63,309 nt of DNA, from assembly GCA_022925895.1 (NCBI GenBank), contig JAKSYS010000346.1, positions 1 through 63,309 of the forward strand, given 5' to 3'. The notes beneath the pieces were generated by a model. That model saw only the letters and a list, made by a program, of their open reading frames with translations. It had not been told where the DNA came from and did no database searches. Shown piece by piece: positions 1-11,709 of this stretch; position 1 is the stretch's first letter; every line of letters begins with the position of its first letter. Position numbers and translations under genes: made by a program. The DNA comes from Fragilaria crotonensis. Taxonomy: Eukaryota; Bacillariophyta; Fragilariophyceae; Fragilariales; Fragilariaceae.

Positions 1-597
1 GGTTAGAGATCTACTGTCACTCTGTCACACTGTCACTCGTAATTACTGTAAGGTTAAATACCATACGGTAATACGGTAGACAGTCCTTTATTTTCCTTCG
101 TCTGTCCGTGACTCGTGCCAGTAGTTCTGCGAATCAGAACTCTGGATCCCGCGACCACACAAGGAATTTAAATCATGTTGCCCTGAGTTTCCCTAAGTAT
201 TCAAATCTGTTATGTTGTCAATTTTATTGACAACACAACTTTTACTATGGGATTCATAACTCAAACACCACTCAACAAGTGGGATTAAAGCAACATAACT
301 TTGTGAGACTCCAACTAATATTGAGATCTCACTTTCATTTTTCATCTACATTTTAACTTATAATTTCCACAAACCAAAAACAGTAAAGGCCTTTACTACT
401 TAGTTCTACATCTTCTACATATTTGTAACAACAAATCTACCATCATGGTCCACATCTTCAGGACTCCTACGCCCAAAGCTGGACGATCCGTCACGTTCGC
501 TTCCTCTCCGTCAAGTCCGACGGCAGACTTCTAGGTCCTACTAACCTTAAGTCTACCGTCGGCCAGTACTCGCGTACCGATCACACGAATACTGTCA
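1..597 (+). repeat. LTR 1 (5' LTR of Copia copy 1)
   Basis: The LTR aligns end to end with those at 11112 and 20760. The other two begin TGTTAGAGAT; here the window opens with GGTTAGAGAT, so base 1 is either a variant or a window-edge effect. All three copies stay identical up to ATACTGTCA and then diverge, which fixes the 3' end at the canonical CA. It holds a GTCAC-rich start, a 10-bp hairpin at 213-235 and the ATG of ORF1 at 445. One C is missing near 516 compared with LTR 2 and LTR 3. Confidence 0.92.
213..235. promoter_or_regulatory. Perfect 10-bp stem-loop in the LTR
   Basis: TGTTGTCAAT is followed by TTT and then its exact reverse complement ATTGACAACA. The same hairpin is intact at 11323-11345 and 20969-20991 in the other LTRs. 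The role is unknown; position upstream of the ORF1 ATG makes a transcription-factor site or an RNA structure possible. Confidence 0.4.
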
Positions 598-3500
598 TGG
601 TTGCTCGCCTCGTACCACCGGTCCAAGGCTCTACCGTCGAGGAAAATACTCGACCAATGTCTCCGATCATTGGTCGAATCTACCTACGGCCGTTAAGAAC
701 CTACGCTTAACTGCTATTAATTTCCTCGCCTTTGGATTCGCCAGCAACGGATTTAAACTCACCCTTGAAGGCAACAGAACTTTTAAGTCCACCATGCAGA
801 ACTTACCTCCGCCCTCCCTTGCCCCTCGCGCCTCTAGGTCCGCCCCAAAGGCGCTAACCCTGACGCGTTCGACGCTAACGTCGACTACCCCGCCGAACTC
901 GGCGCATCTCCTGTCCCTCCTGACACGCCCACCCATCCCGCCCTCTACAAAGGTGCCCTAGCCTATGGATCTCCGAAGAAATCCAAGCTCCCCTCCCGTG
1001 TCCGTTACATCCCTTCTCCAACCACTACCCCTGATGACGATCAGGACCTCCCAAACAACAAGAAGAAGAGGCGCACCTCTGAGAAAGGTCCCGCCTATTT
1101 TGACGTCTGCAAGTTAACCTCCGACGACATCGATGATATTATTGAAGAGGATCGCAACCTCCACCCCGACGAGCGCAAGCAGCAGGCTTTTGCAGCTCCA
1201 CCACAGCAGGACACTAAAGTTAGCCACAGGGCTACTTCTACCACCAAGAAGGCTGCAAAGATGCAGACCACTACAACCACAACTACCATGGACAACTACT
1301 ACAACAAAATGGGCGAAACTACAAACAAAAACGGTCCAACTACCTTACCTGCTGCATCTACCAATGTTATGAGCAATAACATTGGACCTACTGATGTTTT
1401 TACTACAGAGGAGCACACTACTACCGCCGCCAAGCGCCGCACTAACCCGAACAAACACAACGTAATCGATCTCACCGATGATACGAACGACTTGAAAACG
1501 CCCCAGAAAGCTCCAAATTCGCCTCCCACGCTCACCTACAAGTCCAGAGCCAACACTCCAAGCATTCCAACCGCAAAAGTTACCACCTTGACCAACTTTG
1601 CCCAACCTGCTCACAATCCAATTTTTCAAGCTCCCGGGTGCATGAATCCATCTGGCTTCACCACCCTTCAGAAGACATGCAAAGATCTCCATGACTGTCT
1701 CTTTGCTCATCTTTTTAACCTCCCATTCCATCCTTCACCATCAAGGTATCAGCCTCCCCCAGCCAGAAAACAATGCCAGGGAGAATCCAAAGAACCTCCC
1801 ACACTCATCCACCCCAGTCATCCTGGCCTGGAGTCAGAAATCGCCACTTTTACCCACAGAATTGCTTCGGTTATACTCCAACCCTCACTGAGTTTACTGG
1901 CTTTCTACAGCATCATGAGGACCTTGAAGACCTTGTCATAATTGCCATCAAGATGACTGGAGATGAACAGTTGATGCCCATTCTTGATTTGCTCATCCTC
2001 GTTCGCAGCGTAATCGGGCAACGAAACTCACACTCCGTGCCGCCAGCACACCGTATGGTCGACATCCTGGCCAAATTTGAGCGAATTCCGACAGATGGTT
2101 CTCGAGAAATGACTGTTCAAAACTCGCCCCGCGCGTATTGGTGGACGTCGACAACTCTGCAGCCTCGCGAACGAAAACTATGACGTGTCATGACCGCAGC
2201 GCTGAACTCGGGACTCGTAATTTTGTGCCGAAACCCAGATTCCGTTCAAACTCCCTTCGCGTCAGCGCCACAGTCCCCGACAACCGCCGTATTCACAGTC
2301 CGTGTTATCCTGAGACACCGTCCCCGCGTCCCAACTCAATGACCATTCTGCCGATGACGCATCCACTCGACCATTTTCCCAGCCCGCTTCGCCTACCGAT
2401 GACTCGTTTGATATCGACCCTTTGTCCACTTTGCACCACGCGGCCCCTAACTGCTGAAGAAAAGGCCTTGGAATCGTACTGTGATGATGATGATACTGTC
2501 GAGTTTACTGTCGTGGACGGTACGGCGATCCAATCCAGTCCACCCCAGTGTGCCTACAGAGCCCACAATCCCACTGATCCCAGCCTTTCCTCCACTTCCT
2601 TGAGTGTCCAGCATCCTGTTCCTATCAAATTGGAAGATTTACCCTCTTCCCTGACTCTGATTGTGCTGATGTTGGTGAAAATTATTACTCCCCAGTGATA
2701 ATTCACCAACTAAGCCATCTGTTAACTTTTACCCTGCTTCTGACCCTGTTCCTGACCCTGAAGTCTTACCAGAAGTTGAAATCATGCCAGAACCCATGAT
2801 CATTGAAAGCATTGAAGAGGAATTTGTGGAAGAAAGTGCAACTAACCCAATTTTGGAGGCACTTAATGAGCTACCCAAAGCAGCAACTCAACAACCAGTC
2901 CGGATGCTACCCCACTTTTTCCTGAACCGCCCCTAAGGCATTTGAATCCTCTTGCCCCAGTTCACCACCGCCTTATGCAATGTTCCAGGACCCAGCTCAC
3001 CATCCATCGTCGGCCTTGATGTTCTCAGAAGCTACGCTGGACGACCCACTGAACGGTACCATCCATCTACGCGACCTACCGCTTTGCATCGAAATCAGCA
3101 CCACTATTGCAGCTTTCTGTCTCAACTTTCGCCGCTCCACCGGAAGTTCATCACATTCGCGACATCACGTCATCCGACATGAAGCCTATATCGCGCCACA
3201 TCACTCTCAGACACCAGATGCCAAGTCCTAACTCCCTCTGTATTCCCGCGACGACAAGTTCTACCTACTCGGCATGATTCACACTCTGAACCGTGCTACC
3301 AACTTGCTAACCCAGCATTTCACCGACGAACAACGCTCCTTTTGACCTTCGGCATCCCGGATAAGTACTACGACATCACCCGCGACTTCTACGAAAACCC
3401 TCCCTACTGCCCGATGGAAACGACATGTGCTGTCGGACTCATCTACGCGCTCCGACTCTACTACATAACCCACCACCGCCACAGCACCTACCACCGACAC

Positions 3501-5108
3501 GGTTTTCGTCAACACGACCTCTACCCGAAACACTTGTTCCAGATCGCCAAAGATATCAAGTCTACCGCTGCCGCTCTAAGTTTGTTCCCTGATACCACTA
3601 CTTTTCGGACGCTCCCCGCTTTGCTAACCATGCCTTCTTTGAAGCCGATCTTTTCCTGCCTTTTGCATTCCTTATCGCGGATTGAAACGCTATCGGAAAA
3701 TGTTTCGCGTGGACTTGAATTTCGCGCGCGAATCCCTATCTTGTCGCATACACGAATTCTTTTCGATTGGACGACGAGGAACAACGATCGATTGCCTTGC
3801 GAACTGCCCAGACAATCATCCGCCTTGCCTTATTCGAACATGGTCTCATTAATCGCAAGACGCGACGACGATCGAGGGAACCAGAATTATCCAACAACCG
3901 CTTCCATATTGGCAACCTTCCACCTGCAGATCTATTCTTGTCCAACTTTGCAACCTGCTTCCCCATGATTACCAGGCCCTCCCTTGTTCAATTGGATCTT
4001 GATGATGTCAATGATGACACACTTGCAATCAACTATGTGGTCTGCCAACCTCTGGACTTCCTCCAACTGTTTACCCTGCAACCAACTGAAGCAAATGAGG
4101 AAACCTACTACATGGATGTCTACTCTGACCTCACTCCAGTCCCTACCAACGGCATCAACTTCTCGATTGACTTCCTTCCGCACTTCGAGTATATCCTCTA
4201 CCGAGTTGCGCAACTTGTGAATCCAAAGGACCCGACCGGCATTCTCCCCAGGAACCATCCTCCTCCCCACGTTATCATGTTCCAAGGCTCCCCCACTTGC
4301 GTCCAACTCCTACTCTAATGGTTCATCAACTGAGATTGCTAAACCTACAGCAAGAGCAGGAATCTTCCCCACCACTTTCAACCATGATCAACAACCAATC
4401 ATCAGCAACAGAGATGGAGAACCCTACAACAGATTGTCAGTCCAAGCTTTGTTCAAAGCCCAACTTGCCAAACCAATTCTTTCCTATCACATTGGCGACC
4501 CCGACTGGATTCCAATCAGCGCCGCTAACCTGCGTCGCCACCCTGATTCCAGTCAGTATCACGTCGCTCGCGATCCCAAAACGGTCCCCTTTTCCTCGGC
4601 TATTCGCATGATACCAGTTTTCACAACTGGTCCACTTGAGGAATCCATCTATCAAGCCTGGGCATTGCCACATCTCATTGATGCCCTCCGTGACCCTGAG
4701 ATCCAACTTTTCAACAATCATCTTTCTTATTATTACAATGAGAAAGAGTCTCATCCTGAGTTTCCATTCATTGATCAAATGGGACCTGATTCACCCTTTT
4801 CAGCCAATGGCTACAATGGTGAGTCTAGTCTACAATGTCTGTCTTATCCTGGTTGTTATGCTGGTTACTTACCTTTTTCTATCTGTGATAGCCTAGGCTG
4901 TCCCAATCAGATGGAATTAGTTACAAGTAACAACATAATTACCTTCCAACAGGATAAAACTACATTTTCTGGACCACATTTCGCATGTCTTGCCGTAAAA
5001 CTCGCCGTTCCGCTTTATTTTCCGATCCGACTCGAACCCCGGACCCCAGCACGAAATTTCTGCACAAAACGACCCACAAAACGAAAATCTTGCAGCAAAC
5101 GAACCTGA
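445..5108 (+). pseudogene. Copia copy 1 ORF1: long unrecognised protein upstream of Gag, frameshifted
   Basis: Coding potential starts at the ATG at 445 inside the LTR and continues in shifting frames to the stop at 5108. Open stretches include 1261-1941, 1773-2183, 2138-2698, 3342-3968, 3767-4318 and 4434-5108; comparison with copy 2 shows that the frame changes fall at single-base indels, so one frame of roughly 1,500 codons is inferred. I recognise no domain. The N-terminal half is low-complexity (Thr, Pro and Lys rich), with a VIDLT motif near 1462. The middle (about 3340-4200) is better ordered, rich in Arg, Tyr and His, and looks globular. The end overlaps the presumed Gag ATG (4985) in the -1 frame. 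It may be an accessory or enlarged Gag-like protein; that is inference. Confidence 0.55.
598..612 (+). other. Candidate primer-binding site of copy 1
   Basis: TGGTTGCTCGCC follows the terminal CA of LTR 1 without a gap. It starts with TGG, as expected for pairing with a tRNA CCA end. The matching tRNA was not identified. It is missing in copy 2. Confidence 0.5.
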
Positions 5109-7594
5109 AACTACAGTTTTCACGCACGACGAACCTGACAGCGAAATTTACACACAAACTGACACTACCAGCGAAAATCCAACACAAAACGACGCGCACA
5201 GCACGGAAACTCACTCCCAACAGCTAATTTCCGACGCGGAAACTACATACGACGAACACGCACAAGAAACTCAACAACTGCCCGGAACTCAACCAAATCT
5301 CGCATTTTACCACCAAACTCGCCCGAAACAAGCAGTTCACACACCGAAACACCCTCTAACTCGCCTCCAACTGCGAAATCAACAACTGGACCTCTAAAAC
5401 GCTTCTCCGATGCATTTTCAGGCATCCTCACGCCGAAAAACGTAAAATTACCTCACGATCCGGCCACAACCGACTCGAACCCACAACCTCCGATTTCAAC
5501 AACATTTTCGACGACGCCCAAAATTATACCTTCCAAAAACTTACCACCCCGGAATTCGAACCCTCAACCACCAAATCCATCACAAAATCTTTCGCAACCC
5601 CAAACTCAACAAAGCAAAATTATTCAACCCCCCAATACGAAACCTACCAAATCTACACAAAAAACGGCCAATTCTGAAAATGATCACCAAACTCCCCAGA
5701 AAATCAAAAACTCGCTTCCGCACGCCCAACTCCGCGCCAGGCGACCCATGCCACTTTTGCATACCCACCAACTGTCGACACCTTCTTTGACGACGACACC
5801 GATCATGATTCAGAGCAAGACCCAAAACACATCCAGCACACATCACCTGATGCACTCACATCCTCCACGCGAACCGACTTCACTTACCCCCAATTGAAGA
5901 CCTAACCAAGACGCTTTTGAAGTACGCCAAAAATGCAAACCTTCGCAAATTGGCTTACCCAACCGACCTTCAAGCACGCCGCCGCCATTTTAACACCTTC
6001 ATCGACAACCTTCGAATTGTTTGCAACATTTCCCGTGGACGCGCCAAGTCTTTGATCTTTGGCCACAACAAGTCTCTTATTCACACCCATTTGTTGGCAC
6101 CGCACTTTACAACCTGATCTTTACAAACGTCTGCGACCCTTGCCAAAAACACATCATTGATGGCCCACCAGACGCCCGCACCGCGATTCTTACTCTACGA
6201 CGCCATTGCGCACCGCTAACTCCTGACCACGTCGAGCGAACTCGCGAAGCCTTTTGTTCCATCAAACAACCACATCATGAAGTCGCCACCTCTTACCTTA
6301 ACCGCATCCGCATCCTTACGCGCGACTGCTATCATGCTGGAATCCCCAACACCGACGCCGAACTCATCAAACGCACCGTTCGTGGTGGAAGCAATCACTC
6401 CTTTTTACGCCGCATCTTATCAACGCTTCGACGCCGATATCCGTCGAGCTGAACTAAACGACGAAGCTCTGCCACCATTCGCCGAACTTGAGAGCCATCT
6501 CCTCAACATTGACGAATCCCGTGGTCTCACACTACCGTCTCAAAATCAACGCAACTACAATCAGCACGCACATTCTACCCGTCAACAATCTCACCATTTT
6601 CAATCGCGCCACCCCCAAACTACCCATCGTGTTTTCACACAACGTCAACAACAAGCTTTCAGCTCCATCCTTCGCCCATATTCAAACCCTAATGGCAACA
6701 ATCAAAACCGAAGTCATCCACCAAGACCACCGCAAAACCATTCGCGCCCGTTCCGACCACCTACAACTCCTTCGCGACCACCCTTCAACAATCCAAATCA
6801 ACGACGCCCACCACCTCCTTCACCGCGCCCGTCCAACCAACACCAACGAAACAACCGCCCCCCCTTTCCGACCAACGTCGAATCCAAATCAACGACCATC
6901 ACCCAATGGATCTAACATCAATCAATCGCGCAACTCTGCATCCAACGCCGCTACCATCGTCTGCAATAACTGCGGACGCCTCGGCCACTATTCGCGCAAC
7001 TGTACCAACCCGCGCCAAAACAATCGTGCATCCAACCCGCAACGTTCAACCAACAATGAAAACGCTGCTCCTCGCAATCAACAACGTGCTTACTTTGTCA
7101 CTGACTCTAGTCAAGACTCCCAAAATCATTCAAGATACCATCACCAAGCTTTCAAAGCTTCTTCCCTTGATCACCTTGATGATCAACCAGACTACATCCC
7201 ATGGCCCAATCCCAACCTACCTCAGATGACTATCAATCAACCCCTACTTGATAGAGATTATCTTCCAACTGCCAACCATGCTCCTCCCAACTCTGGAGCC
7301 ACAGCTTATTTCCCTGATGATCCCCAATCACCATACCAAAGATTTGGTCCCCCACTCCTGGCAAACTGGCTACCTGACAGTGGTGCTACCAGCCATTATA
7401 CCCCACTCTTCAGCGACCTCAGTGATGTTGAACCTTGCAGTGTCCCAATCTCCCTAGCTGATGGCAGCACCAAGATGTCTACCCACAAAGGCACAACTGC
7501 ATGTCACTTCACCACTGATGATGGCCTCAAATCCATCCTTGGTCTCACTGATGTCTACTTTGTTGAAGGCCTAAGTCACAGACTACTCTCCTGA
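4985..7594 (+). pseudogene. Copia copy 1 Gag-protease region, frameshifted
   Basis: The proposed start is the ATG at 4985, which opens a short basic segment before an acidic, Gln/Thr/Pro-rich region that is split among frames. From about 5920 a Copia-type Gag core is visible, followed by a very Pro/Asn/Gln/Arg-rich stretch and a CCHC zinc knuckle (CNNCGRLGHYSRNC) at about 6962-7003, the nucleic-acid-binding motif of Gag. The aspartic protease follows with LPDSGATSH near 7370-7395 and ends in GLSHRLLS before the TGA at 7592-7594. The open frame 6488-7594 joins zinc knuckle and protease without a break in this copy. Earlier parts need at least three single-base corrections. Gag would form the particle and protease would cleave the polyprotein. 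Confidence 0.75.
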
Positions 7595-10500
7595 CTGCTC
7601 TATCATGCACTCAAAACTTCAGTGTCCTGATCAAGAACAGAGCTACCACCATTCAACTCCCAAATGGCTCCACTTACACTTGGCCAATTATCACCAGAGA
7701 AGTACCAAACCCACACCAAGCCTTTTCAACCACTTCCAACCCCAAAGAACCCTTTGACCTTGACTCTGAACCAGAAGAGCAACACTTTGATGACACTACA
7801 ACTCCCATTGACACTGATCAACGCCGCTCAATCACCGCTTTACCTTTGGAACTGATTTATCGACGACTTGCTTACCGCAATTTTCGAAATCTCATGGTTG
7901 GATCCCTTCACCAAACATGGAATGATCATGTTCTCACACCTACTGTTGACCACAATTCCTGGCCTCTCCGCATTTCCATCAGTCAAAAACGCGCCAGAAA
8001 CAAAACACCTCAACGCCAAGGCACCGAACCCTTCCATCGCCTTCATCTTGACCTTATGCGCAATCCCTTCCGCTATGGTCTCACCACCAATTCCAACTAC
8101 TCAGCCTATCTGTTTATTGTCACAACCCCAGGCAAACTAACAGGTTGGATTGGTCTTCCAACTGAAAGCACAACTTCCATCCTTATTGCTCTAAAGCAAT
8201 GGCTTACTGACACAGAACTCCTTGGCCGCACCCAATCCGTCCGTTTCATCCGCACTGATGCTGGATCTGCTTTTACATCAACAAAATTCATCTCTGAATG
8301 CACCTCACTTGGTATCAAAGTTGAAGCTGCAGCCCCTGAACATCAAGAAATGAATGGTATTTGTGAAGCAAAATGGCGTGAAGTCCACAACACTGCCAAC
8401 ATTCTCCTCAACAATGCAAGACTTGAGGTGCCTTCTTCCATCATGCCCATGCCTATGCAGTTCAAATCCTAAATGTCTGCCCTGCCAAGAATGTTATTGA
8501 TCAAGATGGCAACCCAACAACTCCCTATCAATACAGCTTCCAACGCAAGCCTTCCATTGCCAACTTCCGTGTCTTTGGATGTCCTACCTTCTTCAAACGC
8601 TATGAACCAACTTTCCGCAACAAGCTCATCACCTACAAGCAACAACTGCAACGAGCCTCTCGCGGCATTTTCCTCGGATTTCCTGACAACTCCGCAGGCT
8701 GGCTAGTCTACTCCCAGACCAACCCCAAAGCCTCATCATCACCCGCGATGCCTACTTTGATGAAGACTTCAATTCAGCTCTATGTTTTGATTCCAAACCC
8801 TTTGCTGGAGCCATCCCCATCCGCTCCCATTTCAACCCAAATGGACTTTGCAACACTCCTGAAAACTCTGAACCATCTACTTTTCACCAAACTGGATCTG
8901 CAGCCAACCTTGGCAATCCACCATCAACCTTCATTGATGACACAAATCCACTGCCCTCCCTGACTGCCATCCCTGAATCAACTGATGACAATACTGATGA
9001 ACAACCACCTGGGAACCATGCCTAACCCAACCCATGCTGACCATATCAATACAGCAATCATCCAACATGGTCCAACACCACCCACACCACATCAAATCAA
9101 CTTTGTCACCCATCAACAACATCATTCCCAACTCCACAAGATGATGACCATCTACTTCCAAGAATGCAATGAAGATCTACCAACCATTGATCCCATTCAC
9201 TCTGCCATGATGACAATTGACAACTCTCCCAGCAACAATTCACAAGCCAACCCCCAGGAACCTGTGGACAAATATCTTCCAGAACCTCAGTCTCTCAAAG
9301 CTGTTCTCAAACTTGATGATAATGTCCGCAATGCTTGGCTACATGCAATCAAAATGGAAATCAAGAACCTCATTGACCATGATACCTTCATCCTTGGACA
9401 AACCCCACACAAAGATGAACTCATTATCCCAGTCAAACTTGTGCTCAAAGCGAAACAAACTGCATCTGGAAAACTTGACAAACTAAAAGCTCGCCTTGTC
9501 GCCCGTGGCGACCTGGAGAAACGTCTCCTGAAAAGAGTTAAAGCCATCAACCAACAACGACTCCTCGAACAACGTCAAGAAATTGCTGAATCTGCTACCT
9601 CTTCACCTGGCACTCCAAAACCTATACCTGTTGAACCACTCATGTATGAAGACACCTGGTCACCCTGTGCATCTGCAAGAGGGGTCAAGCTATTCATTGC
9701 AACCATCTGTGCATCCAGAAGAAGTGTCAAGAGTGCTGACTTCATTGGTGCCTACCTCCAAGCCAAAGTTATTGGTCGCCACTTCGTGAAACTGCCATTG
9801 GAATACGCCTATCACTTCCCTGAATACGCTAAATTCTTTGGCTCCCCAATGTTACTGAACAAAGGAATCTACGGTCTCGTCTACTCCGGCAAATATTGGA
9901 ACATTGAATTTTGAATGGCTCTATTCCCAAGGCTTCATTCAGTCTCCTTCCGAACCGTCCTATTTTGTCCGATACGACAAACACAATCAATGGCTCCGCC
10001 TACTATTTTCGTCGACGATATGCTCTACGCTGGAAGCAACGATTCCATCGAAAAACAATTTGAAGATTCCGTCCGCAATCGCTTTGATGTCAAATTCCTC
10101 GGCCCTGCGCAATGGTTCCTACAAATGCGTATCCACAAACATTCCGACTCAAGCTACACCTCGACCAGCACCGCTATGTTTTGAATACTCTTCAACGATA
10201 CGATCCAAACTCCGAATTCCCAGAACGAGATACTCCTTCCTCCCGATTATACTTTCAGCAAGGATAACCGCCCCGTAACCGCCTCCGACCTGACTCTCGT
10301 CGAACAAAAGCAACAACGCCTTCCGTTCCGCTCTGCTGTCTGCACTCTCCTCTACCTAGCATACAACACAAGAGCTGACATCCTATTTGCTGTCTGCAAA
10401 CTTGCTAAAGCATGCATCTCTCCTGGCATACCTGATTTTCGAGCTCTCACCTGGCTCATTGGCTACCTCCGACGTCGTCCCTACTATGCCCTCAAATTCT

Positions 10501-11101
10501 TTCCCGACGGCACTTCAAACCCCATCTATGACATCTGCATCCATCATCGCATTCCATACACTGATCTCACTGTCTTCTCTGATGCCAGCTGGCAAGACTG
10601 CCCCGATACTGGCCGATCTACTGTTGGATACATGATCTTCTACAATGGTGCTCTTATTGAAGCAAATTCTACCATGCCAACACCTGTTGCCATGTCTACC
10701 TCTGAAGCTGAATATATGGCTGCATGTTCCGCAACCATGGCCACCGCTCACATCCGAATGCTTCTCTATGATATGCTCTATCTTGGCACCAAACAATGGC
10801 GTGAAACCACTCAACGTCTCCCTTCTATCCCTGCCATCCTCATGATTGACAATGAAGCAACTGTTCAAATCGCCAAGAATGGCAAACTCACTCGCAAAAC
10901 TCGCCACATTGAACGCCGTTTCCACTTCGTCCGTCAAGGCCAACAAGACGGCATCCACCAACTCCATTGATTCCCTGTGACTCCCAACTTGCCGATATCC
11001 TCACCAAGACTCAACACTCCGGCAAAATTGATCCTCACCTCACCAAGATCTTCTGTGTTCTCCCCGACCACATGCTTTCATCACCGGGACCAGAGATCTG
11101 A
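7591..11101 (+). pseudogene. Copia copy 1 integrase-reverse transcriptase-RNase H region, frameshifted
   Basis: Coding resumes in the -1 frame at 7591, overlapping the protease stop. The integrase core shows its acidic residues in HLDLM, RTDAGSAF and NGICEAKW (about 8040-8370). RT follows with KARLVARGD (about 9490), ADFIGAYLQAK (about 9740), GIYGLVYSGKYW (about 9870) and a VDDM catalytic motif at 10011-10022. RNase H has DASWQD (about 10580), STSEAEY (about 10700), a DNEA motif (about 10850) and KTRHIERRFHFV (about 10900). The stop is at 11099-11101, nine bases before LTR 2. Single-base losses break the frame near 8425, 8715, 9914, 10008, 10170 and 10968, so this copy would not make a full Pol protein as assembled. 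Confidence 0.85.
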
Positions 11102-11104
11102 TCC

Positions 11105-11111
11105 AAGAGGG
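11105..11111 (+). other. Polypurine tract of copy 1
   Basis: AAGAGGG sits immediately before the TG of LTR 2, where plus-strand priming occurs in LTR elements. The equivalent tract of copy 2 (20752-20759) is AAGAGGGG. Confidence 0.7.
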
Positions 11112-11709
11112 TGTTAGAGATCTACTGTCACTCTGTCACACTGTCACTCGTAATTACTGTAAGGTTAAATACCATACGGTAATACGGTAGACAGTCCTTT
11201 ATTTTCCTTCGTCTGTCCGTGACTGTGCCAGTAGTTCTGCGAATCAGAACTCTGGATCCCGCGACCACACAAGGAATTTAAATCATGTTGCCCTGAGTTT
11301 CCCTAAGTATTCAAATCTGTTATGTTGTCAATTTTATTGACAACACAACTTTTACTATGGGATTCATAACTCAAACACCACTCAACAAGTGGGATTAAAG
11401 CAACATAACTTTGTGAGACTCCAACTAATATTGGAGATCTCACTTTCATTTTTCATCTACATTTTAACTTATAATTTCCACAAACCAAAAACAGTAAAGG
11501 CCTTTACTACTTAGTTCTACATCTTCTACATATTTGTAACAACAAATCTACCATCATGGTCCACATCTTCAGGACTCCTACGCCCAAAGCTGGACGATCC
11601 GTCACGTTCGCTTCCTCTCCCGTCAAGTCCGACGGCAGACTTCTAGGTCCTACTAACCTTAAGTCTACCGTCGGCCAGTACTCGCGTACCGATCACACGA
11701 ATACTGTCA
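11112..11709 (+). repeat. LTR 2 (shared: 3' LTR of copy 1 and 5' LTR of copy 2)
   Basis: It starts TGTTAGAGAT and ends ATACTGTCA, 598 bp, and is nearly identical to LTR 1 and LTR 3. The next base enters sequence that corresponds to position 2064 of copy 1, so neither a primer-binding site nor the first part of ORF1 follows. The ORF1 ATG lies at 11556. Confidence 0.93.

Noticed and set aside
6277-6915. Pro/Arg-rich ORF as a separate gene in the Copia element
   Set aside because: It carries part of the same Pro/Asn-rich Gag linker, read before a frame break; it is not an extra gene.
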